Of a stretch of 64,000 nucleotides of DNA, positions 43,811 to 52,881 are shown in pieces. The first letter of the stretch is position 1. Each line of letters opens with the position of its first letter. A model generated the notes under the pieces. The model worked only from the letters and a program-made list of their open reading frames with translations. It did no database searches and had not been told where the DNA came from. The DNA lies in contig NZ_CP141285.1 in the NCBI RefSeq assembly GCF_035319885.1, positions 248,001 to 312,000 of the forward strand, written 5' to 3'. The position numbers and the translations under genes are program-made. Origin of the DNA: Altererythrobacter sp. H2 (GTDB taxonomy: Bacteria; Pseudomonadota; Alphaproteobacteria; Sphingomonadales; Sphingomonadaceae).

Positions 43811-44440
43811 TCAGTCCATTGTCACAAAGCCGGGCAGCGCCGCCACCCGTTGCAGCCACGCCCCGATCGCCGGATAATCAGCCAGACCGAAGCCGCCTTC
43901 CTCTGCCTTGTGGGTATAGGCATAGAGGGCCACGTCGGCCAGCGTGGCGCCTGCCCCCACGAACCAGTGCTGCCTGGCCAGGTGTTCGTCCATCACCTTC
44001 AGTGCGTCGCATCCGGCAATCCGCTTGGGCATCATCTGGGCTCGCTGCGCATCGGTCAGCTTCGCTTCTCCGACAAAACGCAGCCAGAAGCGCAAGGTCG
44101 CGATGTTCGGTTCGTGGTTGTACTGTTCGAAGAACATCCAGCGCAGCATGTCGGCACGCCCGAACCGGTCAGCAGGGATGAGCGGCGATCCTTCGGCCAG
44201 ATACCAGCAGGCCGCATTGCTTTCCGGCAGAAAGCGCGCGGTTGCGCCTTCGCCGATCTGCAGCACTGGAATGCGGCCATTGGCATTGACTGTACCGAGA
44301 AATTCGGCCGTGCGTGTCTGCCCTTGCATGATGTCGTACTGGCGCAGATCAAGCGGCACGCCGAGCAGTGCGGCGGTGAGCCTGATCTTGTAGCAATTGC
44401 CGCTGCGCGGGTCCTCGTGAAGGGTAAACCTGTCAGCCAT
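43811..44440 (-). CDS. Glutathione S-transferase family protein
   Basis: The 209-residue protein has an N-terminal thioredoxin-fold domain (FTLHEDPRSGNCYKIRLTAA) with a Ser/Asn pair near the glutathione site. The cis-Pro region GRIPVLQIGEGATARFLPES and a C-terminal helical domain (VGAGATLADVALYAYTHKAE) complete a GST. The substrate is unknown. Its start overlaps the stop of the upstream quinone oxidoreductase by eight bases, so both may serve electrophile or quinone detoxification. Confidence 0.9.
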   Translation of the reverse strand: MADRFTLHEDPRSGNCYKIRLTAALLGVPLDLRQYDIMQGQTRTAEFLGTVNANGRIPVLQIGEGATARFLPESNAACWYLAEGSPLIPADRFGRADMLRWMFFEQYNHEPNIATLRFWLRFVGEAKLTDAQRAQMMPKRIAGCDALKVMDEHLARQHWFVGAGATLADVALYAYTHKAEEGGFGLADYPAIGAWLQRVAALPGFVTMD

Positions 44441-45446
44441 CCCCGCTCACCTCCAGCACGATCTTGCCGACATGTTCGCCCGCTTCCATCCGCGCGTGGG
44501 CACCGGCTGCGTCCGCCAAGCGATAGGTCCGGTCCATCACCGGGCGAAGCGTGCCATCGGCGAACAGCGGCCAGGCGTTGCGCTCTATTTCACCTGCCAG
44601 CAGCGTCTTGAACACATCCGAGCGCGGGCGCAGGGTTGATCCGGTCAGGGTGAGGCGGCGGCTCATGATCACCGCCATGTTGAGTTCGGCTGTCATCCCT
44701 CCCAGCACCGCGATGGTCACGTGGCGGCCGTCCTCGGCCAGGCATTTCAGATTACGCGGCACATAGGTGCCCGACACCATGTCGAGCACGACTTCGACCC
44801 CCCTGCCGCCGGTGAATGTCTTCACCGACTCGACGAAATCGGCTTCGCGGTAATTGATGGAAAGATCTGCACCGCAGGCCCGCGAGGCAGCGCACTTGGC
44901 CTCGTCCCCGCAGGTGGTGATGACACTGAGCCCGAATGCCTTGCCCAGCATGGTCGCCATGGTGCCGATGCCGCTGGTGCCGCCATGCACCAGCAGGGTC
45001 TCGCCTTCCCTCGCCCAGCCCCGCTCGAACACGTTGTGCCACACGGTAAACAGCGTTTCGGGAATGGCCGCCGCCTCGGCCAGGGGCATGGTGCCGGGTA
45101 CGGTGAGGCAATGGCCGATATGGGCGAGGCAGTATTCAGCATATCCGCCGCCGGAGACGAGCGCGCAGACCCGCTCGCCCAGATAATCTTCCGGCACGCC
45201 GCTGCCGACCGCGACAATCTCGCCCGCCACTTCCAGCCCCGGAACGGGTGAGGCACCGGGAGGCGGGGGATAAAGGCCCTGGCGCTGGATCGCGTCCGGC
45301 CGGTTGACCCCGGCATAGGCAACCCGGATCAGCACCTGCCCTTCGCCCGGCGATGGCACTGCCAGCTGTTCAGTCCGCAGCACCTCTGGCCCGCCGGGTT
45401 TGTCGAAGCCGACAGCCGTCATTCTTTCGGGCAACTGGCTAACCAT
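44433..45446 (-). CDS. NAD(P)H-quinone oxidoreductase (zeta-crystallin/PIG3 family)
   Basis: The 337-residue zinc-free medium-chain dehydrogenase starts MTAVGFDKPGGPEVL after a short leader. It has VLIRVAYAGVNRPDAIQRQG and VPGLEVAGEIVAVGSGV. The nucleotide-binding segment is TLLVHGGTSGIGTMATMLGK (GxSGIG rather than GAAGGVG), and RLTLTGSTLRPR matches the PIG3 group. It probably reduces quinones with NADPH. I chose ATG 45446 (GGGGGTTCAC upstream); ATG 45422 is an alternative. A longer reading frame upstream has no similarity. Confidence 0.9.
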   Translation of the reverse strand: MVSQLPERMTAVGFDKPGGPEVLRTEQLAVPSPGEGQVLIRVAYAGVNRPDAIQRQGLYPPPPGASPVPGLEVAGEIVAVGSGVPEDYLGERVCALVSGGGYAEYCLAHIGHCLTVPGTMPLAEAAAIPETLFTVWHNVFERGWAREGETLLVHGGTSGIGTMATMLGKAFGLSVITTCGDEAKCAASRACGADLSINYREADFVESVKTFTGGRGVEVVLDMVSGTYVPRNLKCLAEDGRHVTIAVLGGMTAELNMAVIMSRRLTLTGSTLRPRSDVFKTLLAGEIERNAWPLFADGTLRPVMDRTYRLADAAGAHARMEAGEHVGKIVLEVSGDG

Positions 45447-45552
45447 GTGAACCCCCGGTTGTGGCATAGGGGCGACAGGCCCCGACCGCGAACAGCACCT
45501 AGCCCTGCGGTCCGTTGACAGCAAGCCGCCTGTCTTGCGATGATGCACCCCG

Positions 45553-45756
45553 ATGGACCTCGACGAACTCCCCCGCCCCAAGGGCGATGCCGCGAGCCGC
45601 CTCGCCGCCGAGGATCTCTCACCCTATTCGCACGAGGAACTGGGTGAACGGATCGCGTTGCTCGAGGCCGAGATTGCCAGGGTCCGGGCGCATCGCGAAA
45701 AGGCCGCAGCACACCGCTCTGCGGCAGACGCTTTGTTCGGAAAGCCAGGCAATTGA
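45553..45756 (+). CDS. DUF1192 family small protein
   Basis: The 67-residue acidic protein has the DUF1192 layout: DELPRPKGDAASRLAAEDLS then the helix SHEELGERIALLEAEIARVR. The tail is a short coiled coil ending AADALFGKPGN. The function is unknown; the family is widespread in alphaproteobacteria. It lies 110 bases upstream of clpA. Its stop codon lies just ahead of the inverted repeat that precedes the clpA promoter. Confidence 0.9.
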   Translation: MDLDELPRPKGDAASRLAAEDLSPYSHEELGERIALLEAEIARVRAHREKAAAHRSAADALFGKPGN

Positions 45757-45761
45757 CCGGT

Positions 45762-45796
45762 GGGACTCGCAACCTTTGCGACGTGTCCCATATAAG
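45762..45796 (+). promoter_or_regulatory. clpA promoter region with inverted repeat and CcrM site
   Basis: GGGACTCGCAA (45762-45772) contains the left arm TCGCAA. Three bases later comes the right arm TTGCGA (45776-45781), and nine bases after that TATAAG (45791-45796), a -10 candidate. GACTC is a GAnTC (CcrM) site. The same 11-mer, arm and TATAA arrangement occurs before carD at 59549. No convincing -35 hexamer exists at 17 bases, so an activator or alternative sigma factor is possible. Confidence 0.55.
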
Positions 45797-45821
45797 TCCG
45801 GAACCCGTTCGTCGCCCCTGC

Positions 45822-45837
45822 TCCCCGTGTACGGGGA
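45822..45837. repeat. Near-palindrome in the clpA 5' leader
   Basis: TCCCCGT and ACGGGGA are perfect 7-base arms around GT. The element would lie in the clpA leader about 30 bases before the ATG. It could be an RNA hairpin or an operator. Confidence 0.4.
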
Positions 45838-45866
45838 AGCCGCCTTCAGCCAGGAAAGGCACCTGA

Positions 45867-48218
45867 ATGCCCAGCTTTGCCCAGAACCTCGAGAAGACGC
45901 TCCATGCCGCGCTCGGCAATGCATCGGAACGGCGCCATGAATATGCCACGCTGGAGCACCTGCTTCTGGCGCTGGTCGACGACGAAGACGCCGCCCAGGT
46001 AATGCATGCCTGCGGGGTCGACGTGTCGGAACTGGGCGAGGTGGTGAAACAATACCTCGATCAGGAATACCAGTCCCTGAAGACGGATGACGATGCCGAT
46101 CCGCAACCGACCGCGGGCTTCCAGCGGGTCATCCAGCGCGCCATCCTGCATGTCCAGTCCAGCGGCAAAGATACGGTAACCGGTGCCAACGTGCTGGTTG
46201 CGCTGTTCTCCGAACGCGATTCCTACGCGGTCTATTTCCTCCAGCAGCAGGATATGAGCCGTCTCGACGCGGTCAGCTTCATCAGCCACGGGATCGGCAA
46301 GGGCGGCAAACAGATCGAGAGCCGTTCGCCCAAAGGTGCCGAGGCCAAGGAAGAGCAGGAAGCCAAGAGCGACGGCAACAAGAAGGAAACCGCGCTCGAC
46401 CAGTTCACCGTCAACCTCAATCTCAAGGCAGAAAACGGCAAGATCGATCCGCTGATCGGGCGCGGCCCGGAAGTGGACCGGACGATCCAGATCCTGTGCC
46501 GCCGCAGCAAGAACAACCCGCTCTATGTTGGCGATCCCGGGGTGGGAAAGACCGCGATTGCGGAAGGCCTGGCGCGCAAGATCGTGGAAGGCGAAGTGCC
46601 CGAGGTTCTGCGCGATGCCGTGATCTACTCGCTCGACATGGGCGCGCTGCTGGCTGGCACCCGCTATCGCGGCGATTTCGAGGAGCGCCTGAAGCAGGTC
46701 GTCAATGAACTCGAACAGATGCCGGAAGCGGTGCTGTTCATCGACGAAATCCACACCGTGATCGGGGCAGGTGCGACCAGCGGCGGGGCGATGGATGCCT
46801 CCAACCTGCTGAAGCCCGCGCTCTCCAGCGGGGCGATCCGCTGCATCGGCTCGACCACCTACAAGGAGTTCCGCAACCACTTCGAGAAAGACCGCGCACT
46901 GCTGCGCCGGTTCCAGAAAATCGATGTGAACGAGCCGACCGTCGAGGATACGATCAAGATCCTCAGGGGCCTGAAAAGTGCCTTCGAATCGCACCATAAG
47001 GTCACTTACACCCCGGATGCGATCAAGACCGCGGTGGAGCTTTCGGCCCGCTACATCAACGACCGCAAGCTGCCCGACAAAGCAATTGATGTGATTGACG
47101 AGGTCGGGGCGATGCAGATGCTGGTGCCGCCGAACCGGCGCAAGAAGAAGATCACCGCGCGCGAGATCGAAGCGGTGATTGCCACCATGGCACGCATCCC
47201 GCCCAAGACCGTTTCCAGCGATGACAAGAAGGCGCTGGAGAACCTTGAGCGTGATCTCAAGCATGTCGTGTTCGGGCAGGACGAGGCGATCCACCGCCTC
47301 TCCACCGCGATGAAGCTCAGCCGGGCGGGCCTGCGCGATCCGGACAAGCCGATCGGCAGCTTCCTGTTCAGCGGCCCGACCGGTGTCGGCAAGACCGAGG
47401 TTGCGCGCCAGCTGGCCAGCATCATGGGCATTGAACTCAAGCGGTTCGACATGTCGGAATACATGGAGCGGCACTCGGTCAGCCGGCTGATCGGCGCACC
47501 TCCGGGTTATGTCGGCTATGACCAGGGCGGCCTGCTGACCGATGCGATAGACCAGAACCCGCATTGCGTGCTGCTGCTCGACGAAATCGAGAAGGCCCAC
47601 CCTGACCTGTTCAACATCCTGCTTCAGGTCATGGATAACGGCCGGCTGACCGATCACCACGGCAAGACGGTCGATTTCCGCAACGTGGTGCTGATCATGA
47701 CCACCAATGCCGGTGCCGCGCAGATGGCAAGCCAGGGCATCGGCTTCGGCGATGTGTCGAAGGAAGATGCTGGCGAGGAAGCGGTCAAAAAGATGTTCAC
47801 GCCGGAATTCCGCAACCGGCTGGATGCGATCGTGCCCTTTGCCTATCTCGGCAAGGAAACCGTCGGCCGGGTGGTTGACAAGTTCATCCTTCAGCTGGAG
47901 CTGCAGCTGGCGGAGCAGAACGTCCACATCCAGTTTGACCAGGATGCAAGGAAGTGGCTCGGCGACAAGGGGTACGACAAACTGTACGGTGCCCGCCCGA
48001 TGTCCCGCCTGATCCAGGAAAAGATCAAGCAGCCGCTGGCTGAGGAACTGCTGTTCGGCAAGCTTACCGATGGCGGAGAGGTGCATGTCAGCATCAAGGA
48101 CGGCAAGCCGAGTTTTGAACTGACCCCCGCTCCGCCGAAGGTCAAAGCGGTGAAGAAGAAGCCGGCAGGAACGAAGAAGCCTGCCTCCAAGGCTCCGGAA
48201 GGTGAAAGCGGGGCCTGA
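45867..48218 (+). CDS. clpA: ATP-dependent Clp protease ATP-binding subunit ClpA
   Basis: The 783-residue AAA+ unfoldase works with ClpP. It has the N-terminal ClpN domain ([20 protein letters not shown]), the first ATPase with Walker A GDPGVGKT (about 222-229) and Walker B LFIDEIHT, and the second with GPTGVGKT (about 503-510) and [13 protein letters not shown] ClpP-docking IGF loop (SQGIGFGD, about 625) is present, as is the C-terminal domain. A Lys/Pro/Ala-rich tail of about 25 residues follows. There is no clpS next to it. AGGAAAGG lies upstream of the ATG. Confidence 0.96.
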   Translation: MPSFAQNLEKTLHAALGNASERRHEYATLEHLLLALVDDEDAAQVMHACGVDVSELGEVVKQYLDQEYQSLKTDDDADPQPTAGFQRVIQRAILHVQSSGKDTVTGANVLVALFSERDSYAVYFLQQQDMSRLDAVSFISHGIGKGGKQIESRSPKGAEAKEEQEAKSDGNKKETALDQFTVNLNLKAENGKIDPLIGRGPEVDRTIQILCRRSKNNPLYVGDPGVGKTAIAEGLARKIVEGEVPEVLRDAVIYSLDMGALLAGTRYRGDFEERLKQVVNELEQMPEAVLFIDEIHTVIGAGATSGGAMDASNLLKPALSSGAIRCIGSTTYKEFRNHFEKDRALLRRFQKIDVNEPTVEDTIKILRGLKSAFESHHKVTYTPDAIKTAVELSARYINDRKLPDKAIDVIDEVGAMQMLVPPNRRKKKITAREIEAVIATMARIPPKTVSSDDKKALENLERDLKHVVFGQDEAIHRLSTAMKLSRAGLRDPDKPIGSFLFSGPTGVGKTEVARQLASIMGIELKRFDMSEYMERHSVSRLIGAPPGYVGYDQGGLLTDAIDQNPHCVLLLDEIEKAHPDLFNILLQVMDNGRLTDHHGKTVDFRNVVLIMTTNAGAAQMASQGIGFGDVSKEDAGEEAVKKMFTPEFRNRLDAIVPFAYLGKETVGRVVDKFILQLELQLAEQNVHIQFDQDARKWLGDKGYDKLYGARPMSRLIQEKIKQPLAEELLFGKLTDGGEVHVSIKDGKPSFELTPAPPKVKAVKKKPAGTKKPASKAPEGESGA

Positions 48219-48248
48219 GCGACCGCATACGCTTGTGGCCTGGCTTGG

Positions 48249-48273
48249 GGTCAGCGGAACGCTAGGGCTGACC
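48249..48273. repeat. Inverted repeat between clpA and the exonuclease gene
   Basis: GGTCAGC and GCTGACC are perfect 7-base arms around an 11-base centre, 30 bases after the clpA stop and 16 bases before the exonuclease ATG. There is no T-run, so it is a weak terminator at best. It could be an operator. Confidence 0.35.
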
Positions 48274-48289
48274 AGGCTTTGAGCATCTG

Positions 48290-49294
48290 ATGATGGCCCC
48301 CTTTTCCTGGATCCGGCCCGAGCCGTGGGGGATCCATGTTGTCCCTGCCGATTGCTGGGTCGATCCCGCCAGGGCGGTTGACCGGGCGCTGGTGACGCAC
48401 GGCCATGCCGACCACGCACGCGGCGGGCATGGCACGACCATGGCCACGCCCGAGACGCTGGCGATCATGGAGCTACGCTATGCCACGCGTGAGGGCGCGG
48501 TGCCGGTCGGCTATGGCGAGACGGTGCGACTGCCCGGCGGCGTCGACGCAACCTTCATCCCGGCCGGACATGTGCTTGGCAGCGCCCAGATCCTGCTTGA
48601 GCATGCGGGTGAAAAGGTCATCATTACAGGTGATTACAAGCGACGTCATGACCCGACCTGTTTGCCGTTCAGGATTACGCCATGTGACGTATTCATTACC
48701 GAAGCGACCTTCGGCCTGCCGCTGTTCACCCATCCGCCCATCGGCGAGGAGATCGCCAGGCTGCTCGGCCAGCTGGGCGCCGAACCGGATCGCTGCGTGC
48801 TGGTCGGTGCTTACGCCTTGGGCAAAGCGCAACGGGTGATTGCGGAGCTGCGCGCGGCAGGGCACGGCCAGACCATCTGGATCCATGGCGCAATGGAGAA
48901 GATGTGCAGGCTCTACGAAGAGCATGGCGTGCCGCTGGGTGATCTGCGCCTCGTCAGCGACGCAAAGAAGGATGAACTTCGCGGCCAGATCGTGGTCTGC
49001 CCGCCCGCCGCACTGAACGACCGCTGGAGCCGTCGCCTGCCTGACCCGGTCACCGCGATGGCGAGCGGCTGGATGCGCGTGCGACAGCGTGCCCGCCAGC
49101 GTGGTGTGGAGCTGCCGCTGGTGATCTCCGACCACGCCGACTGGCATGAGCTCACCACCACGGTCGAACAGGTCAACCCGCAGGAAACCTGGATCACCCA
49201 TGGGCGCGAGGATGCGCTGCTGCGCTGGTGCGAGCTTCACCAGCGCAAGGCACGCGCGCTGGCGCTGGTAGGCTATGAGGACGAGGACGATTAG
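48290..49294 (+). CDS. Ligase-associated DNA damage response exonuclease (MBL-fold, SNM1/CPSF-like)
   Basis: The 334-residue metallo-beta-lactamase-fold nuclease has the metal motif VTHGHADHARGG. GHVLGSAQILLEH with VIITGDYKRRHDPT, the FITEATFGLPLF strand and ISDHADWHELTTTVE follow. This matches the exonuclease encoded with alphaproteobacterial LigC-type ligases. It is 3 bases upstream of the ligase gene, so both act in one repair module. The other usual members (Lhr-type helicase and the phosphoesterase) are not beside it. ATG 48290 or ATG 48293. Confidence 0.92.
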   Translation: MMAPFSWIRPEPWGIHVVPADCWVDPARAVDRALVTHGHADHARGGHGTTMATPETLAIMELRYATREGAVPVGYGETVRLPGGVDATFIPAGHVLGSAQILLEHAGEKVIITGDYKRRHDPTCLPFRITPCDVFITEATFGLPLFTHPPIGEEIARLLGQLGAEPDRCVLVGAYALGKAQRVIAELRAAGHGQTIWIHGAMEKMCRLYEEHGVPLGDLRLVSDAKKDELRGQIVVCPPAALNDRWSRRLPDPVTAMASGWMRVRQRARQRGVELPLVISDHADWHELTTTVEQVNPQETWITHGREDALLRWCELHQRKARALALVGYEDEDD

Positions 49295-49297
49295 CCG

Positions 49298-50890
49298 GTG
49301 GAACGCTTCGCCGCCCTGCTCGATGCACTCGTCTACACCACCAGCCGCAACCGCAAGCTGGCGCTGATCGCTGCTTACTTGCGCAAAACCCCGGACCCTG
49401 ACCGGGGCTGGGCGCTCGCCGCTCTGACTGGCGGGCTCGACTTCCCGGCAGTCAAAAGCTCAACCATCCGTGCGCTGATGATGGAGCGGGTTGACCCGGT
49501 GCTGTGGACGCTCAGCCGCGACTTTGTCGGCGATACAGCCGAGACCGCCAGCCTGCTCTGGCCGGCGCCGGGTCGCGCCCCCTCTCCCCCGACGGTGAGC
49601 GAGGCCGTTGAGCTGCTGTCGAGCATGACCCGCAAGACCGTGGGCACAGACCTCGCCGCGCTTTTGGACCGGCTTGATGCCCCGGGCCGCTTCGCCCTGC
49701 TCAAGCTCGCCACCGGCGGGATGCGGATCGGCGTATCCAGCCGCCTGGCCAAAACCGCCTTCGCAAAGGCATTCGCGGTCGAGGTCGAACAGGTCGAGGA
49801 ATACTGGCACGGCCTTGCCCCGCCCTACCCGGAGCTGTTTGCCTGGGCGGCAGAGGGAGCGCCGCCGCCCGACATCGACAACCTGCCGACCTTTCGCCCG
49901 TTCATGCTCGCCCATCCGCTCGAGGGCGGCACGGTCGCTCTGGCCGATTATGCGGCGGAATGGAAATGGGATGGAATCCGGGTCCAGCTGGTCCGGGCAG
50001 GTGACCAGACGCGGTTGTTCTCCCGCTCCGGCGATGACATCTCCGCCACGTTCCCCGAATTGCTTGACGGCCTTCCGTTCCCGGTGGTGCTTGACGGCGA
50101 ATTGCTCGTGCGCGGCGTGCACCAGGGCGGCGAAGCGGGGGGCGCTGCCAGTTTCAACGCGCTGCAGCAGCGGCTCGGCCGCAAGGTTGTGAGCAAGGCG
50201 ATGCTGCGCGACTATCCCGCGTTCGTGCGGCTCTACGACGTGCTGATAGCCGACGGGCGCGACTGGCGCGCGCAGCCGTGGCACGAACGGCGCGCGGCAC
50301 TCGAGGCGCTGATACCGCGCCTGCCAGCGGCGCATTTCGACCTCAGCGACATAGTGACGGCGCGCGATTTCGACCATCTGGCGCAAATCCGGGCCGGCGC
50401 GCGGGACGAGGCCATCGAGGGGCTGATGCTCAAGCGGCGCGACAGCCCCTATGTCGCCGGGCGCAAGGTCGGCCTGTGGTACAAGTGGAAACGCGATCCG
50501 CTGCTGGTCGATTGCGTGCTGATGTATGCCCAGCGCGGCAGCGGCAAGCGCTCCAGCTTCTATTCCGACTACACCTTCGGATGCTGGGATGGCGATCCGG
50601 ACAAGGGTGCGGAGCTCCTCCCGGTCGGCAAGGCCTATTCCGGTTTTACCGACGAGGAACTGAATCGGCTGGATCGTCACGTGCGGCAAAACACCGTGAA
50701 CCGCTTCGGCCCGGTGCGCGAGACCAACCGCAGCCTGGTGTTCGAGGTGGCCTTCGACAGCGTCCATGCCAGCAAGCGGCACAAGAGCGGCCTCGCCATG
50801 CGTTTCCCCCGCATCCACCGCATTCGCTGGGACAAGCCGGTTCACGAGGCAGATCGCATCGAGACCTTGCGCGCCTTGATCTGCGACTGA
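49298..50890 (+). CDS. ATP-dependent DNA ligase, cisplatin-damage-response type
   Basis: The 530-residue ligase has an N-terminal helical domain and a nucleotidyltransferase domain. The adenylated lysine lies in AEWKWDGIRVQLVR (motif KxDG, here EWKWDGIR), followed by LFSRSGDDISATFP, VLDGELLVRG, EGLMLKRRDSPYVAGRKVGL and YKWKRDPLLVDCVLMYAQRG. The OB domain ends near RFPRIHRIRWDKP. It seals nicks in DNA repair, independently of the NAD ligase LigA. The start is GTG 49298, directly after the exonuclease stop. Confidence 0.94.
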   Translation: MERFAALLDALVYTTSRNRKLALIAAYLRKTPDPDRGWALAALTGGLDFPAVKSSTIRALMMERVDPVLWTLSRDFVGDTAETASLLWPAPGRAPSPPTVSEAVELLSSMTRKTVGTDLAALLDRLDAPGRFALLKLATGGMRIGVSSRLAKTAFAKAFAVEVEQVEEYWHGLAPPYPELFAWAAEGAPPPDIDNLPTFRPFMLAHPLEGGTVALADYAAEWKWDGIRVQLVRAGDQTRLFSRSGDDISATFPELLDGLPFPVVLDGELLVRGVHQGGEAGGAASFNALQQRLGRKVVSKAMLRDYPAFVRLYDVLIADGRDWRAQPWHERRAALEALIPRLPAAHFDLSDIVTARDFDHLAQIRAGARDEAIEGLMLKRRDSPYVAGRKVGLWYKWKRDPLLVDCVLMYAQRGSGKRSSFYSDYTFGCWDGDPDKGAELLPVGKAYSGFTDEELNRLDRHVRQNTVNRFGPVRETNRSLVFEVAFDSVHASKRHKSGLAMRFPRIHRIRWDKPVHEADRIETLRALICD

Positions 50891-50968
50891 GTTTGCGCTC
50901 GATCAAGGCTTTGATTCGAAATCCGGGCGACAGGCACACTGTCCCTCCGTGCCCAAGGAAAGCACGCC

Positions 50969-51367
50969 ATGAACGCCGAGTCCGCCCCTCCGAGCACACC
51001 CTACGTCGCCCTCGGCGGAAGCGAGGTGATCGGCCGGATCGTTGATCGGTTCTACGATCTGATGGACACAGAGCCGCAATATCGCCCGCTGCGGGCGATG
51101 CACGCGGAAGATTTGACGCCGATGCGGGTCTCGCTCGCTGGTTGGCTCTGTGCCTGGGCCGGAGGCCCGCGCGACTGGTTCGAGCAGAACCCAGGCAAAT
51201 GCATGATGAGCGCCCACCGGGGACTGCGCGTAAACCACGAGACGGCAACACAGTGGGCCGATGCGATAGCGCGTGCGGTTGCGGAGTGCGGACCGGCGGA
51301 CCAGGCACTGGGCAAAGCCATGGCCGAACGGCTGGAACTGATGGCCCAGGCAATGGCCCGCCCCTAG
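50969..51367 (+). CDS. Truncated haemoglobin (group II-like)
   Basis: The 132-residue globin has PYVALGGSEVIGRIVDRFYD (helices A-B with the conserved FY at B9-B10), LMDTEPQYRPLRAMHAED, and GWLCAWAGGPRDWFEQNPG with the WAGG turn. The proximal-histidine segment is MMSAHRGLRV, and the helix G tryptophan is in ATQWADAIARAV. It binds haem and probably O2 or NO. It stands alone after the ligase. I am sure of the globin and less sure of the subgroup. Confidence 0.88.
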   Translation: MNAESAPPSTPYVALGGSEVIGRIVDRFYDLMDTEPQYRPLRAMHAEDLTPMRVSLAGWLCAWAGGPRDWFEQNPGKCMMSAHRGLRVNHETATQWADAIARAVAECGPADQALGKAMAERLELMAQAMARP

Positions 51368-51404
51368 TCTCGCCTGTGCAGGCATTTCGCGCTAGACTGG
51401 GACG

Positions 51405-52034
51405 ATGCATCGCTTCGACCGCCCGCGCCGCGCTCTGGCCATCGCCGCCGCCGGGCTGGCGGGCATGGTCGATGCGGCCGGCTTCCTCGCGGCTGACCGG
51501 TACTTCGTTTCGTTCATGTCCGGCAACACCACCCGTTTCGGGGTCGACCTGGTCGAAGCGCCCCAGCGTGCCTGGGTGCCCGCCGCGCTGATCGCAGGCT
51601 TCGTGCTCGGGGTGTGTGGCGGAGCCCTGGTCGCTCATGCTGCCGGCGCACGACGCAAGCCGGCGGTTCTGGGCAGCGTGGCGGTGCTGCTCGCACTCGC
51701 CGCCCTTGCCCAGGCAGGCGGCAGCGTGGGCGCGATGATGGCGCTGCTGGTTCTGGCCATGGGCGCGCTCAACAACACGTTCCAGCGGGATGGCGAAGTC
51801 GCCGTCGGGTTGACCTACATGACCGGAGCGCTGGTCAAGCTGGGGCAGGGGCTGGCCGCGCGACTGACCGGCAAAGCGGCAACGGGATGGAGCGACTGGG
51901 GGTTGCTGTGGTTCGGCCTTGCAGCCGGTGCCGCTCTGGGCGCGGCGGGATGGCTTTACCTGCCCGCCCTGGTGCTGTGGGGGGCGGCGCTCTACGCCGC
52001 CTTTCTCACCTTCACTGCGATGCAGCTGCGCTAG
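51405..52034 (+). CDS. YoaK/DUF1275 family membrane protein
   Basis: The 209-residue protein has six predicted helices and the DUF1275 signature AAAGLAGMVDAAGFLAADRY, FVSFMSGNTTRFG and GALNNTFQRDGEVAVGLTYM with TGALVKLGQGL. The family is of unknown function, possibly a transporter. Its stop overlaps the convergent DUF167 gene by four bases. Confidence 0.9.
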   Translation: MHRFDRPRRALAIAAAGLAGMVDAAGFLAADRYFVSFMSGNTTRFGVDLVEAPQRAWVPAALIAGFVLGVCGGALVAHAAGARRKPAVLGSVAVLLALAALAQAGGSVGAMMALLVLAMGALNNTFQRDGEVAVGLTYMTGALVKLGQGLAARLTGKAATGWSDWGLLWFGLAAGAALGAAGWLYLPALVLWGAALYAAFLTFTAMQLR

Positions 52035-52315
52035 GGCCCGACCACCTGCACCAGCTTGGTTCGCCCGGTTGCGCCGCGCAACATGCGGAGGCGTGACGTC
52101 GGCAGGCCGAGCGCGTCAGCGAGCAGGGCGAGCACCGCCTCGTTCGCTTCACCGTCCTGGGGTTGGGCCCGCACCCTGACCAGAATCACACCCGCGCCAA
52201 GCGCAATACCTTCGGTCCGGGCACCGGGCGTAACCCTGAGTGCGAGCCGCCCTTCGCCATCGGCCAGCGCGAGGATGGATTCTCGGGAAGGAAGATCAGG
52301 TCTGGGTCGCGCCAT
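52031..52315 (-). CDS. DUF167 (YggU) family protein
   Basis: The 94-residue protein has the DUF167 core LRVTPGARTEGI, LVRVRAQPQDGEANEAVLAL and SRLRMLRGATGRTKLVQV. The function is unknown. ATG 52315 overlaps the stop of the gamma-carbonic anhydrase gene (TGATG), so the pair is translationally coupled. Confidence 0.9.
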   Translation of the reverse strand: MARPRPDLPSRESILALADGEGRLALRVTPGARTEGIALGAGVILVRVRAQPQDGEANEAVLALLADALGLPTSRLRMLRGATGRTKLVQVVGP

Positions 52316-52881
52316 CAAAGCGCGGCAGCAACCGCCACCGCATGGTGCTTGGCGTTCTCGGCATAGTGCGCGACGCCAATTCGCATTCCGGCAATGGCCG
52401 CGTCATCGAGTTCGCGCAGCGGCTTCGCGGGGCGTCCCGCCCACAACATCCGCGGTTCCATCACCTTGCCTTCGGTCAGCATCGCGCCAGCGGCCAGCAT
52501 GGCATCCGAGCCAACCACTGCCTTGTTCATCACGATTGCGCCCAGGCCGACAAAGCCCCGATCGTGGATCGTGCAGCCATGGACCATCGCCATGTGGCCG
52601 ATCAGCACATCATCGCCGATCACCAGCGGCGAACCGACCGGATCGCCCGGGCGGGGCGGATCGCAGTGGAGCACGCTGCCGTCCTGCACATTGGTCCGCT
52701 CGCCAATCCTGATCGTAAACACATCGGCCCGCAGGACACAGTTGTACCAGATCGAACTCCCTGCGCCGATGACGACATCGCCGATAATGGTCGAGCCGGG
52801 GGCCACGAACGCGGTTTCGTGTATTTGCGGCGTCTTGCCGTGGATCGGGATGATATTCACGCCGGGGCGGTGAGGGGTCAT
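52315..52881 (-). CDS. Gamma-class carbonic anhydrase family protein
   Basis: The 188-residue left-handed beta-helix protein has FVAPGSTIIGDVVIGAGSSI, the YNCVLRADVFTIRIGERTNV strand with R and D/Q metal-site neighbours, and QDGSVLHCD. The second and third histidine ligands are in GHMAMVHGCTIHDRGFVGLG. The set fits the CamH/YrdA group. It may hydrate CO2 or act as a scaffold. It is in the middle of a chain of overlapping minus-strand genes (hemB, GNAT, this, DUF167). Confidence 0.92.
   Translation of the reverse strand: MTPHRPGVNIIPIHGKTPQIHETAFVAPGSTIIGDVVIGAGSSIWYNCVLRADVFTIRIGERTNVQDGSVLHCDPPRPGDPVGSPLVIGDDVLIGHMAMVHGCTIHDRGFVGLGAIVMNKAVVGSDAMLAAGAMLTEGKVMEPRMLWAGRPAKPLRELDDAAIAGMRIGVAHYAENAKHHAVAVAAAL

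Noticed and set aside
45762-45796. Sigma32 heat-shock promoter for clpA
   Set aside because: The CCCATAT part fits a heat-shock -10, but no CTTGAA-like -35 is present 13-15 bases upstream.
45846-48419. 857-codon minus-strand open frame opposite clpA
   Set aside because: Mirror of the clpA codon pattern in high-GC DNA, with no protein-family features.
49460-50845. 461-codon minus-strand open frame opposite the DNA ligase
   Set aside because: Antisense shadow; the ligase motifs on the plus strand are unambiguous.
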